Positions 7,716-15,363 of a stretch of 33,085 nucleotides of DNA are shown piece after piece; within the stretch, counting starts at the first letter, position 1, and every line of letters starts with the position of its first letter. The stretch lies in contig NZ_JASNJE010000041.1 in the NCBI RefSeq assembly GCF_030164465.1, positions 1 to 33,085 of the forward strand. The letters run 5' to 3'. The notes under the pieces were generated by a model. That model was not told the DNA's origin and did no database searches. It was given only the letters and a program-made list of their open reading frames with translations. The translations under genes were made by a program, and so were the position numbers. The stretch comes from Sedimentitalea xiamensis (GTDB lineage: Bacteria; Pseudomonadota; Alphaproteobacteria; Rhodobacterales; Rhodobacteraceae).

Positions 7716-8861
7716 ATGGCGCATTTTCCGGATCTGATTGGCGCGACGCGCTATGAATCACTCCTCGGCAAAGCTGAAATGACGATCGGCGACATCCGGT
7801 TGCGCGCAGCCTTGCCGCCATTGCCCGTGCCACTGAATACAGCCAGCGGTCAATTGACCCATGCTCCCGTTGTGTTGATCGACTTGGAAATGTCGTCAGG
7901 TGTGGTCGGCGTGAGTTACCTGTTCAGCCCACGTCCGGACATGTTGAAGCCGCTGATGGAGACAATCCGCGCGCTTTTCGAAATGGTGTCCGGAAAACTC
8001 TGCGACCCGGTCAGGCTTTCCGCGCATTTCGACCAACAGTTCCTGCTTTTTGGCGGCACAGGCCTGGTCACGATGGCCCGCTCCGCTCTTGACATGGCGC
8101 TCTGGGACGCAATTGCGAAGCAGCACGGGCAACCTTTGTTTCGGTTGCTCGGAGGCGTCGCAGAACCGATCCAGGCCTACGAGAGTTCTGGTTTGGGGCT
8201 GTCGGACTCTGGCGCTATAGTACGAGAGGCCGGCAGATTCATCGACAACGGCTTTGACCATATGAAGTTGCGCCTTGGCTACCCCGCGTTGCAAACCGAT
8301 ATTGAGGTGCTGGAAGCCCTGCGTCGTGAGATTGGCGACCGGATCGGTCTCATGGTAGACTACAATCAGGCGATGGACCGCGAAACTGCTCTGGGGAGGT
8401 GCACTGCACTGGATGAATTCCAGCTGGTGTGGATCGAAGAACCGCTACACGCGGCCGACCTTGAAGGCGCTGCGGCGCTGGCAGAAAGACTCACGACACC
8501 CATCCAGATTGGCGAAAACCTGTTCTCCCCATTGGAGGTCGACCGGGCATTGAGCCTGCAAGCGTGTGACTATTTGATGCCGGACGTGATGAAGATCGGG
8601 GGTGTCATGAACTGGCTATATGCGGCAGATCGCGCAAATCACAAAGGCCTGCCTGTTTCCAGCCATTTGTTTCCCGAAATCAGCGCGCATCTGCTTGCTT
8701 GCGCTCCGAACCGGCATTTCCTTGAGTATGTGAACTGGGCGGACGCCATTCTTCAGAGCCCGGTCACGCCAAAGAATGGGAATGTGACCATCGCCGAAAC
8801 CCCGGGTACAAGTCTTGCTTGGGACGAGCGGGCCGTTGCACGATTTCAAGTTGCAACCTAG
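7716..8861 (+). CDS. mandelate racemase-like enolase-superfamily enzyme
   Basis: This 381-residue protein has the two-domain architecture of the enolase superfamily and strongly resembles the mandelate racemase subgroup. A capping domain contains PLNTASGQLTHAPVVLIDLE. The barrel then shows the lysine strand (FDHMKLRLGYPAL) and the metal ligands D in MVDYNQAM, E in VWIEEPL and E in IGENLF. The general-base His is in SSHLFPEISAHLLA, and a Glu follows in HFLEYVNWAD. The second residue of the usual K-x-K pair is Arg (K-L-R), which may alter the stereochemistry handled. The reaction is Mg-dependent abstraction of a proton alpha to a carboxylate; the substrate is unknown. AGGGGGA before 7716 supports the start. 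Its base composition is less GC-rich than the catabolic locus, and both neighbours are IS remains, suggesting separate acquisition. Confidence 0.85.
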   Translation: MAHFPDLIGATRYESLLGKAEMTIGDIRLRAALPPLPVPLNTASGQLTHAPVVLIDLEMSSGVVGVSYLFSPRPDMLKPLMETIRALFEMVSGKLCDPVRLSAHFDQQFLLFGGTGLVTMARSALDMALWDAIAKQHGQPLFRLLGGVAEPIQAYESSGLGLSDSGAIVREAGRFIDNGFDHMKLRLGYPALQTDIEVLEALRREIGDRIGLMVDYNQAMDRETALGRCTALDEFQLVWIEEPLHAADLEGAAALAERLTTPIQIGENLFSPLEVDRALSLQACDYLMPDVMKIGGVMNWLYAADRANHKGLPVSSHLFPEISAHLLACAPNRHFLEYVNWADAILQSPVTPKNGNVTIAETPGTSLAWDERAVARFQVAT

Positions 8862-9357
8862 CTGCCCGACTACATGTGATTTTTGGGATTCAACGACGGC
8901 TTTTCGCCCAAATTTTCCATGCAATGGCCGCTATGCGCGTCTTATCGAAGGTCGATGCGCCGAACTGCCGAAGCTCGCCTAGAGTGTCCTTCGGGTTCTC
9001 AGCTGTCAGCTTGTCGAGTTCCTCAATCGGCTGCGGTGGTACGAGATCACCAACCAAGCTCGAAGGTTCATCACGCATGGCTTCGACTGGGGAGGGGTGG
9101 GTCAAATCTCTCAGATCGTGAAGGCCGCAAACCCGCACCTACCCGCACGCGCAGATTTTTTTCTGCTCAGCGGTGTTTTCCAGACCAAGCCCATACCAGA
9201 CATAGCTCATAGCAGATCAATTGGATGAAGCATCTGATCGCGTAGTTCACGAGAAATTATTCTATTAATATCAATTAGTTATATTCTGGAAATGCAAGCG
9301 GCAAGCGACCCCACGATTAACTTGGCCTGAAAGCCGTTGAATTCGGCTCGACCAAAA
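8862..9357. other. 496-bp stretch without a supported gene
   Basis: One minus-strand frame (8890-9138, 82 codons) contains a protein-like segment (PQPIEELDKLTAENPKDTLG, then FGASTFDKTRIAAIAWKIWA). I cannot assign a family and no ribosome-binding site is clear. Bases 9230-9300 are AT-rich. The stretch may be an eroded gene or part of the IS256 insertion scar. Confidence 0.35.
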
Positions 9358-9663
9358 TCATTTTTCCCTGATACACATTGCGCGCTTTAAAAGCCCAATA
9401 AGGCGCGAGATCGAGGCTTCGTTGGGAAAGATGCCGACCACGTCGGCCCGGCGTTCCACCTCTTTGTTCAATCGCTCAATTGGATTCGTGCTGTGAAGCT
9501 TGGTGCGGTGCTGACATGGGAAGCCCATGTAGGCCAGTACGTCGTGTTCGCTTTCATCGATGTCCTTGCAGAGCTTGGAGAGTTGCCTTTCGCAGACGTC
9601 CCAATGCCTTTGTACGAAGGTTTCCCCAAGCAGGCTCAAGACGAGGGCGGCCCAAGTCTTCAC
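9358..9663 (-). pseudogene. IS256-family (mutator-type) transposase, C-terminal fragment
   Basis: About 100 codons match the C-terminal part of IS256-group transposases: KLCKDIDESEHDVLAYMGFP, then HRTKLHSTNPIERLNKEVER and RRADVVGIFPNEASISRLIG. The catalytic glutamate is the E of NPIERLNKE. The DDE N-terminal half is absent. The end is also altered: after RLIG the usual AVL-EQNDEW segment is replaced by LLKRAMCIREK. It ends 6 bp from the stop codon of the TPR regulator, so a mobile element has inserted at the very edge of the catabolic locus without damaging it. Confidence 0.85.
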
Positions 9664-9669
9664 AGCTTG

Positions 9670-11448
9670 CTACTGCGATACCACGGCACGCACTCGGTCG
9701 AGTCCCGCGACGAACGCATCGACGAGGGCCGTGTCAACGTTGTAAATTCTTAAGGCGGCTCTGGGGTCTTCGGCCAGGAGAGGCCAGCGCTCCGCCAGTC
9801 TCAGGTAGTCCGTTCTGGCGGCCGAGACGTTGCCCAAATTGGCATTGGCGATGGCCAGCAGCATGTAGCTGATGCTGCTGCCGTCGGCGGCGGAGTACGT
9901 CGCGGCCGAAAGCATTTCGTCCCAGCCTTCGTTCATCATGTGAGCCATCGCCATGAACATGAAGTACCTTGGAGCCGGAGATATCGAGCGCTCGATTGCG
10001 AACTCAAGGCTTGGCTTGGCTTCCGAAAACCGACCCTGATACCCCAGCATGACACCGAGATTTCCGACAGTTTCAGGATCATTCGGGTTTGTCTCGACGG
10101 CGCGCCGCGCATAATCGATCGACTGCTCGAGATCTCCTTCGAAGTGCAGGATATGCGACATCGCTTTCAGTGCATCCGTATCTCTGGGGTTCAGGGTCAA
10201 GGCATGAGCCGCGGCCTCACGCGCCTGCGCGTATCCCTCTTCCCTTGTCAGGTTTTCCTCGTAGTTGAAACGAGCCGCATCAAAGCGAAGGTAGGCAAGC
10301 ATTGCCCAGCCGCGCGAAAATTCAGGTTGTCTTTGAACAGTCTCCTCGAGGCAGTTCCGCGTGTCCCAATAGAGATCCCTGCTTTGGATACGCCGATATT
10401 CCGTCGCGCGTGCAATGCAGGCGTAGCTTGTGAGGCTCGGGTCGGATGTCTCAGCGAGAAGCCTATCGCGGGTTTCACTCCGCACGACTCCATATTGCTG
10501 ACCGATCGCGGCCGCGACCTGGGACGAAATCTCATCACTGATGCCGGATATGCCACGTTCGCCGTCGCTCTCCGAATACCGCTCGGACCAGAGAACCTCT
10601 TCGTCCTCATTTCGCGAAAGCTCGGCCCGGACGAACATCTGGTTTTCTTCCCGCCACACGATCCCATGCACCGTGTAAAGAGTCCGACCAGGGAGTGGGA
10701 CCGCAGTTGCCCCCTCAGTCTCGTTCTCCCCGGTCTCCAAGGTGGTGTGCGCGCGGATGTCAGGAAACTTCAAGAGAGCGCCGGTGATGTCTTGGGCCAG
10801 CAATCGGGCGACCAAGGTCGCCTCGGCATCGCGGTTGGCCGTCTCGAAGGGCTGAACCAGAATGCTTGCGCCCCTGAATGGCAAGTCGGTGTAAGAATGG
10901 TCCTCGTCATCGGGCTGCATGACCCAGAACAGGACCGAGCCGACTAAGGCAACGACGCCAATAGCTACCAGCGCCACGAACGGAATTGGCAGCTTTTTGA
11001 CCCGGGGCGCGTCGGCAATTTCGGGTGCTGCGGGGTCAGCCGCGTCGGCCTCCGTCGGCATTGTCGCGCCGTGCTCATGATCCAAAGCCAGTTGACGCGA
11101 AAATTTGGGCCGGTAATGCCCTTTGGGAACCTCGATCCGAACGGGATCTGTGCGGCCCGGGCCGGCATAGTAATTATCAAGGTCACGACGCAGCTTGCGT
11201 GCCTCGAGCCGAACGATCGGATCGCTTTGCTGGTCGAAATCCGCTCCCCGATCGAAAACCGCCATGGCGATGGTTGTCGCTTTCAGTTCCGACGCGCGAC
11301 CAGCAAGTGCTTCATCCACAATGAATGCCAGCATTTCGCGCCGTCGTGCATTCGCCTGCAGTTGGGAAAATCCCAGAATTCGTTCGAGTTGCCGGCGGAC
11401 CTCGATATCGTCGATCAACTCCGGGCTGTCGGCATTTCTGCGGGGCAT
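9670..11448 (-). CDS. membrane-anchored regulator candidate: N-terminal DNA-binding-like domain, TM helix, periplasmic TPRs
   Basis: This 592-residue protein starts MPRRNADSPELIDDIEVRRQ behind GGAAGG; upstream Met codons lack one. Residues 15-115 form a helical, winged-helix-like domain with the motif FDRGADFDQQSDPIVRLEAR and RIEVPKGHYRPKF. This domain is found in alphaproteobacterial TolB/TPR proteins often annotated as adenylate cyclase-like or CadC-like. One transmembrane helix follows (about 154-177). A TolB/FlgO-like segment (GASILVQPFE, ALLKFPDIRAHTT) comes next, then TPR repeats from about 370 to 560 (including ALTLNPRDTDALKAMSHILH and RRAVETNPNDPETVGNLGVM). The topology suits a one-component sensor with cytoplasmic DNA binding and a periplasmic ligand or partner domain. 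It is divergent from the catabolic genes across 170 bp that hold a perfect palindrome. Control of that locus is my inference; direct DNA binding is unproven. Confidence 0.72.
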   Translation of the reverse strand: MPRRNADSPELIDDIEVRRQLERILGFSQLQANARRREMLAFIVDEALAGRASELKATTIAMAVFDRGADFDQQSDPIVRLEARKLRRDLDNYYAGPGRTDPVRIEVPKGHYRPKFSRQLALDHEHGATMPTEADAADPAAPEIADAPRVKKLPIPFVALVAIGVVALVGSVLFWVMQPDDEDHSYTDLPFRGASILVQPFETANRDAEATLVARLLAQDITGALLKFPDIRAHTTLETGENETEGATAVPLPGRTLYTVHGIVWREENQMFVRAELSRNEDEEVLWSERYSESDGERGISGISDEISSQVAAAIGQQYGVVRSETRDRLLAETSDPSLTSYACIARATEYRRIQSRDLYWDTRNCLEETVQRQPEFSRGWAMLAYLRFDAARFNYEENLTREEGYAQAREAAAHALTLNPRDTDALKAMSHILHFEGDLEQSIDYARRAVETNPNDPETVGNLGVMLGYQGRFSEAKPSLEFAIERSISPAPRYFMFMAMAHMMNEGWDEMLSAATYSAADGSSISYMLLAIANANLGNVSAARTDYLRLAERWPLLAEDPRAALRIYNVDTALVDAFVAGLDRVRAVVSQ

Positions 11449-11541
11449 GTGCCTTCCTGAGATAAATTTTCCGGCAAATTCCGCTGATACGTAACATGCC
11501 AATTTCGCCGCTGCCACGGCTGTTTGGCCCAGGGCGATCCT

Positions 11542-11563
11542 ACGTTGCAACATGTTGCAACGT
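11542..11563. promoter_or_regulatory. perfect 22-bp palindrome, candidate operator
   Basis: Two copies of the self-complementary octamer GTTGCAAC are separated by AT and flanked by AC on the left and GT on the right. The result is a perfect 22-bp palindrome. The octamer centres are 10 bp apart, one helical turn. It lies in the divergent intergenic region, 55 bp before the first catabolic gene and 93 bp before the TPR regulator. Tandem TTGCAA-type boxes are bound by some XRE-family short-chain acyl-CoA regulators in Rhodobacteraceae, so the cognate factor could also be one of these encoded elsewhere. Confidence 0.75.
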
Positions 11564-11618
11564 GCCGCTTCGCCCATGGTTCCGTCTAGGCTCCGGGCAT
11601 AACAGCTCCGGAGGGGGC

Positions 11619-11906
11619 ATGGACGCCACTTATCTGCAGACACTTGTGCGACGGTTCCCGGACCTCGAACTCGGCATCAAGAGGCTGCATCGCGACGATG
11701 CCGATTTCCAATCCATCTGCGAAGAGATGGAGATGGCGGAAATCGCGTGTGATCGGTGGAAGGACCTTCCGGATCGCGCTGACGAATATCAGAAGATATT
11801 CGACCGGCTCCAGGACGAGTTTCTCGACTACCTATCGGGGAAGACACGTGAAGCGTTTCTGCGACCGCTGCAACAAGGGATGAAAGACAATGGCCGGAAT
11901 TCTTGA
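11619..11906 (+). CDS. small conserved-looking helical protein, first gene of the catabolic operon
   Basis: This 95-residue protein begins MDATYLQTLVRRFPDLELGI behind a strong GGAGGGGG. It is almost entirely helical and acidic: RDDADFQSICEEMEMAEIAC, RADEYQKIFDRLQDEFLDYL. The frame is open further upstream, but the ribosome-binding site fixes this start. I recognise the general pattern of small proteobacterial proteins with a DADF...CEE...EY...L-DE layout. No function is established that I can name. Its last 17 bp overlap the start of the CoA-transferase gene, so the two are likely translationally coupled. It is the gene nearest the palindromic operator. Confidence 0.75.
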   Translation: MDATYLQTLVRRFPDLELGIKRLHRDDADFQSICEEMEMAEIACDRWKDLPDRADEYQKIFDRLQDEFLDYLSGKTREAFLRPLQQGMKDNGRNS

Positions 11907-13104
11907 AGGAATAAAAGTGATCGAGGTCGCTTCGATGGCGGCCGCGCCGAATGCGACCGTGATCCTCGCCGATCTCGGCGCGGAGGTGATCAAGGTCGAG
12001 CCTCTTGGCGGCGATCCCTGGCGGTACGGACACATGACGCCGGGCCTGCCGCCAAGCAAGGTGCCATGGACGACCTACATCCAGAACCGCACCAAGAAGT
12101 CGGTGGCTCTGAATCTGAAGAAACCGGAAGCGCAGGAGGCGCTGCTCAAGCTGGCGGCGACGGCCGATGTCTTTCTGACCAACTCGCCGCACCCGGTTCA
12201 GAAGGCCCTGAAGCACACCTACGAGGACATCAAGGCGGTCAATCCAAGGATCGTTTACGCCTCCATCAACGGCTTCGGTCAGGAAGGTCCGGACAAGGAC
12301 GCGCCGGGGTTTGACGCAACAGCGTGGTATGCCCGAACCGGGATCATGGAGGAGCTTCGGCCCAAGGATGGTGGCCCGGTGGCGCTGCCCGTCGGTCTCG
12401 GCGACCTCGGGACCGCGTCGACCCTGGCGGGCGCGGTTCTGGCGGGGCTTTTCCACCGGGAGCGGACCGGCCAGGGATCCGAAGTCTTCACGTCCCTGAT
12501 GCACAACGGGCTGTGGGCGAACTCCTGCATGACACAGGCGGCTCTCGTGGGCACACCGCCGATGCAGAAATACGATCTTGAGGAATGGCCGAACCCGGTT
12601 TCCGGCGGCCGTTTCAGGACCAGGGATGGCCGATACGTCATCATCATGGAGATCAATCCGAACAATATCGGCAATCTCCGCGACGCCTTTGGCGCAGACC
12701 ACCTGAAGGGGGATGAGCGTTTCGCGACTCCGCAGGCACGAATGCTGAACGCCAAGGCGCTGTTCGAAGAGATGCAGAGCATCATCGGGCTGCATGACCT
12801 CGCTGTCGTCAAGGAGCGCCTGCAGAAATTCGGGGTGAATTTCAGCGTTGCGCAAACGACCGAGGAAAACACCCGGGACGAGCACATGATCGCGAATGGC
12901 TGTTTCCCGGAGGTCGAGGGCGCAGATGGTATCCGCACCGTCGACAGCCCGATGCAGATCCACGCAGAGGGCTACGAGAAGGTCAAACCGCAAAACCCGC
13001 CCACTGTGGGTGAGCACACGGTCTCTGAACTCAGGGCCGTTGGGTTCAGCGAAGAGGACATCAAGGCGATGGCGGAGGCAAAGGCGGTGGGATTGCCGAA
13101 GTAG
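11890..13104 (+). CDS. CaiB/BaiF-family (class III) CoA-transferase
   Basis: This 404-residue protein is a full-length class III CoA-transferase. It opens ILEGIKVIEVASMAAAPNAT, then LADLGAEVIKVEPLGGDPWR, the nucleotide-binding start of the family. YIQNRTKKSVALNLKKPE and VFLTNSP follow. The catalytic Asp should be D142 in PGFDATAWYARTG, which aligns with the active-site aspartate of formyl-CoA transferase. GLGDLGTASTLAGAVLAGLF and the C-terminal VGEHTVSELRAVGFSEEDI complete it. These cytoplasmic enzymes move CoA between carboxylic acids through Asp-acyl and Asp-CoA anhydride or thioester intermediates. Next to a CaiC-like ligase and two crotonases it would activate the acid handled by this pathway, perhaps recycling CoA from product to substrate. 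The exact acid is unknown. Confidence 0.9.
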   Translation: MAGILEGIKVIEVASMAAAPNATVILADLGAEVIKVEPLGGDPWRYGHMTPGLPPSKVPWTTYIQNRTKKSVALNLKKPEAQEALLKLAATADVFLTNSPHPVQKALKHTYEDIKAVNPRIVYASINGFGQEGPDKDAPGFDATAWYARTGIMEELRPKDGGPVALPVGLGDLGTASTLAGAVLAGLFHRERTGQGSEVFTSLMHNGLWANSCMTQAALVGTPPMQKYDLEEWPNPVSGGRFRTRDGRYVIIMEINPNNIGNLRDAFGADHLKGDERFATPQARMLNAKALFEEMQSIIGLHDLAVVKERLQKFGVNFSVAQTTEENTRDEHMIANGCFPEVEGADGIRTVDSPMQIHAEGYEKVKPQNPPTVGEHTVSELRAVGFSEEDIKAMAEAKAVGLPK

Positions 13105-13156
13105 CAGGTCCGAAACCCGCATTGCCCCCTTCCAACCGAGCAACTGAGGACAAAAC

Positions 13157-13609
13157 ATGGCTGATGAGAGCAAGTTCTTCGAAGACTTCGAGATTGGCGA
13201 CACCTACATGACCGCCGGTCGCACCATCACCGAAACCGATATCGTGATGCACGCGATGCATTCCGGTGACTTCATGCCCCACCATACGGACGAGGAATTC
13301 GCGAATTCGCAGCCGATCAAGCACCGGATCGCGCATGGCAACCTGACGTTCGTCATCAGCACAGGGCTGATCTTCCAGTCGCAGGGCATGAACGCCAACG
13401 TGATGAACTATGGCTATGGCAAGATCCGCTATCCCGGACCGGTCTACATTGGCGATACGATCAAGACCGAGGTCAAGGTTGTCGACAAGCAGGATGCCAG
13501 GCAACCGACCCATGGCGTGCTGACACAGACCGAGACGACCACCAACCAGCGTGGGGAAACGGTCTGTTTCGTCGAACACCTTCTTTACGTCAGGAAGAAG
13601 AATACCTGA
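13157..13609 (+). CDS. MaoC-like hot-dog-fold enoyl-CoA hydratase
   Basis: This 150-residue protein has the single hot-dog domain of MaoC dehydratases. It begins FFEDFEIGDTYMTAGRTITE, followed by the hydratase signature HAMHSGDFMPHHTDEEFA, in which D38 and a following His (H42 or H43) would be the catalytic pair. RIAHGNLTFVISTGL and the beta core (MNYGYGKIRYPGPVYIGDTI, KTEVKVV) follow. Such enzymes hydrate trans-2-enoyl-CoA to (R)-3-hydroxyacyl-CoA or do the reverse. The pathway also has two crotonases of the other stereochemical type, so the two systems together could epimerise a 3-hydroxyacyl-CoA or process branched intermediates. It sits 52 bp after the CoA-transferase and 27 bp before the ligase. 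Confidence 0.88.
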   Translation: MADESKFFEDFEIGDTYMTAGRTITETDIVMHAMHSGDFMPHHTDEEFANSQPIKHRIAHGNLTFVISTGLIFQSQGMNANVMNYGYGKIRYPGPVYIGDTIKTEVKVVDKQDARQPTHGVLTQTETTTNQRGETVCFVEHLLYVRKKNT

Positions 13610-13636
13610 GCGACGCAAGACGCCGAGGACAGAGCA

Positions 13637-15229
13637 TTGATCAAACCATCCGACAGCACGGCTGCCTCAAAAGGCGATGCGTTCCGCGGCATGAGCGTCA
13701 CCTGGCTGCTCGACCAATGGGTCGAGCGCCAACCGGACAAGACCTTCGTGATCTGGGCGCCCTTCGACCAGCCTGCGCGGAGTTGGACCTATGCCGAGAT
13801 GGCGCACGAGGCCAAACGCTTCGCCGCGGGCCTGCATGCTCGGGGTGTGGGGGGCGGGGATTTTGTCCTGATGCACCACGACAACGCGCCCGAGTTCCTC
13901 GGCGCGTGGCTGGGCTGCGCCTATGTCGGCGCGGTGCCGGTGACGACCAACACCCGTTCGGTGGCGGAGAACGTGGCATATTTCGCCGAACTGATGCAGC
14001 CCGCCGCTGCGATCACGCAGCCCTCGCTTGCCCCACTTGTGTGCGAGGCTTGTGGCCCCGATACGCCGATGATCGTCACCGGCGATCCCGCCGCCGACTA
14101 CGACGCCGATGCACTTGTCGCCACACCGCTTGCAGAGATCTTCTCGGACGGCCCGCTGCCCGATCTGGCCGCCGACCATACAAGGAACTTCGCCGTCCAG
14201 TTCACCTCCGGCACGACTTCGCGGCCCAAGCCGACCGTCTGGACCAACGCGAACGCCCTGTGGGGCGGCAAGACGACGGCCATGACCCTGCGGCTACGGC
14301 GCGAGGACGTCACGCTGCTGTACCTGCCGCTCTTTCATGCCAACGCGCAGGTGACGTTCTTCTCCGCCCTATGGGCGGGCAACACGGTCGTCGTTCACCC
14401 CAGCTTCTCGGCCTCGCGGTTCTGGGACACCTGCGCCGCCCATGGCGTCACCTGGGTGTCGATGATCCCCTTCGCATTCAAGGCGCTCAGCGGGCGGCCC
14501 GTGCCGGAGCACAAGGTTCACACCCTCATCGGGCTTGCCCATCTGCCGGAGGCAGAAGCCGAATTCCGCACGCGGACGATGGCGCTCTGGGGGATGACCG
14601 AAACCGGCACCGTCGCCATCATGACCGACGCGGACCATCCGGGGCCCGCGGGCACGATGGGACGGCCGCTCCCGCATTACGATGTCGAGGTGCGCAAGCC
14701 TGATGGGGCTCCGGCCGGTCCGGGGGAGGAAGGGCTTCTCTATATCCGTGGCGAGCGCGGTGCGTCGCTCTTCAAGGAGTACTATCAGCAGCCCGGGAAG
14801 ACCGAGGAAGCGTTTGACGCCAGCGGCGCGCTGGATACCGGCGACATCGTCCGCATCGACGACGGAGGCTGGCTGTTCTTCGTCAACCGCGACAAGGACA
14901 TGCTCCGCGTGGGCGGAGAGAACGTGGCGGCGCTGGAAATCGAAACGGCTATTCTCGAAACGGGCCTGATCATGGAGTGCGCCGTCGTCGCGCAGAGGCA
15001 CTACATGCTGGGCGATGTCCCCGTCGCCTTCGTCACACTGACTGATGCCGGCCATGCTCTGACGGCAGAGGAGCTGACCGAACTGGTCCTAGCCCAATGC
15101 CGAGCGAAATTGGCCGACTTCAAGGTGCCCCGCTCGGTTTTCGTCGAAGAGGATCTGCCGCGTTCGAGCCTCGACAGGGTCGCCAAAGCCAAGCTACGCG
15201 ACGGGTTGCCAAAGATCGAGGCCGACTGA
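13637..15229 (+). CDS. AMP-forming acyl-CoA synthetase (CaiC-like)
   Basis: This 530-residue protein is an ANL-superfamily adenylating enzyme. The start is TTG at 13637 with GAGGA in front; the first ATG would remove 18 residues. The P-loop reads FTSGTTSRPKPTVW (about 189-202), which keeps the Thr/Ser/Gly core and the Lys but has S for G and P for the usual G after Lys. Other motifs are LPLFHANAQ, WGMTETGT (318-325), the hinge region LDTGDIVRIDDGGWLFFVNR with DKDMLRVGGENVAALEIE, and DFKVPRSVFVEEDLPRSSLD with the C-terminal catalytic Lys in RVAKAKL. The loop before the TETG motif is shorter than usual. It would convert a carboxylate, ATP and CoA into acyl-CoA. The closest pattern I recall is crotonobetaine/carnitine-CoA ligase; the substrate is open. 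Confidence 0.88.
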   Translation: MIKPSDSTAASKGDAFRGMSVTWLLDQWVERQPDKTFVIWAPFDQPARSWTYAEMAHEAKRFAAGLHARGVGGGDFVLMHHDNAPEFLGAWLGCAYVGAVPVTTNTRSVAENVAYFAELMQPAAAITQPSLAPLVCEACGPDTPMIVTGDPAADYDADALVATPLAEIFSDGPLPDLAADHTRNFAVQFTSGTTSRPKPTVWTNANALWGGKTTAMTLRLRREDVTLLYLPLFHANAQVTFFSALWAGNTVVVHPSFSASRFWDTCAAHGVTWVSMIPFAFKALSGRPVPEHKVHTLIGLAHLPEAEAEFRTRTMALWGMTETGTVAIMTDADHPGPAGTMGRPLPHYDVEVRKPDGAPAGPGEEGLLYIRGERGASLFKEYYQQPGKTEEAFDASGALDTGDIVRIDDGGWLFFVNRDKDMLRVGGENVAALEIETAILETGLIMECAVVAQRHYMLGDVPVAFVTLTDAGHALTAEELTELVLAQCRAKLADFKVPRSVFVEEDLPRSSLDRVAKAKLRDGLPKIEAD

Positions 15230-15363
15230 ATGCTGTGCCCCGGGAAACTTCTTTGGCGATACGGACCGTTTCCAAGGAAAGCCCCGGGAGAGCGATGCCG
15301 TGCTGAACGTTCTTCTCGCATCGGTTCTGGTCGGGTCAGGCGCGTCAACTGGAGCAAGAAGAA
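15230..15363 (+). other. 134-bp spacer between ligase and first crotonase
   Basis: The spacer contains two CCCCGGG blocks (around 15238 and 15282) that could pair into a weak stem. I see no coding sequence. It may be a processing or attenuation site within the operon. Confidence 0.3.

Noticed and set aside
8850-8857. Single GTTGCAAC box at the end of the mandelate racemase-like gene as a second operator
   Set aside because: One 8-mer match in a window this long is near chance expectation, and it lies within coding sequence without a second box.
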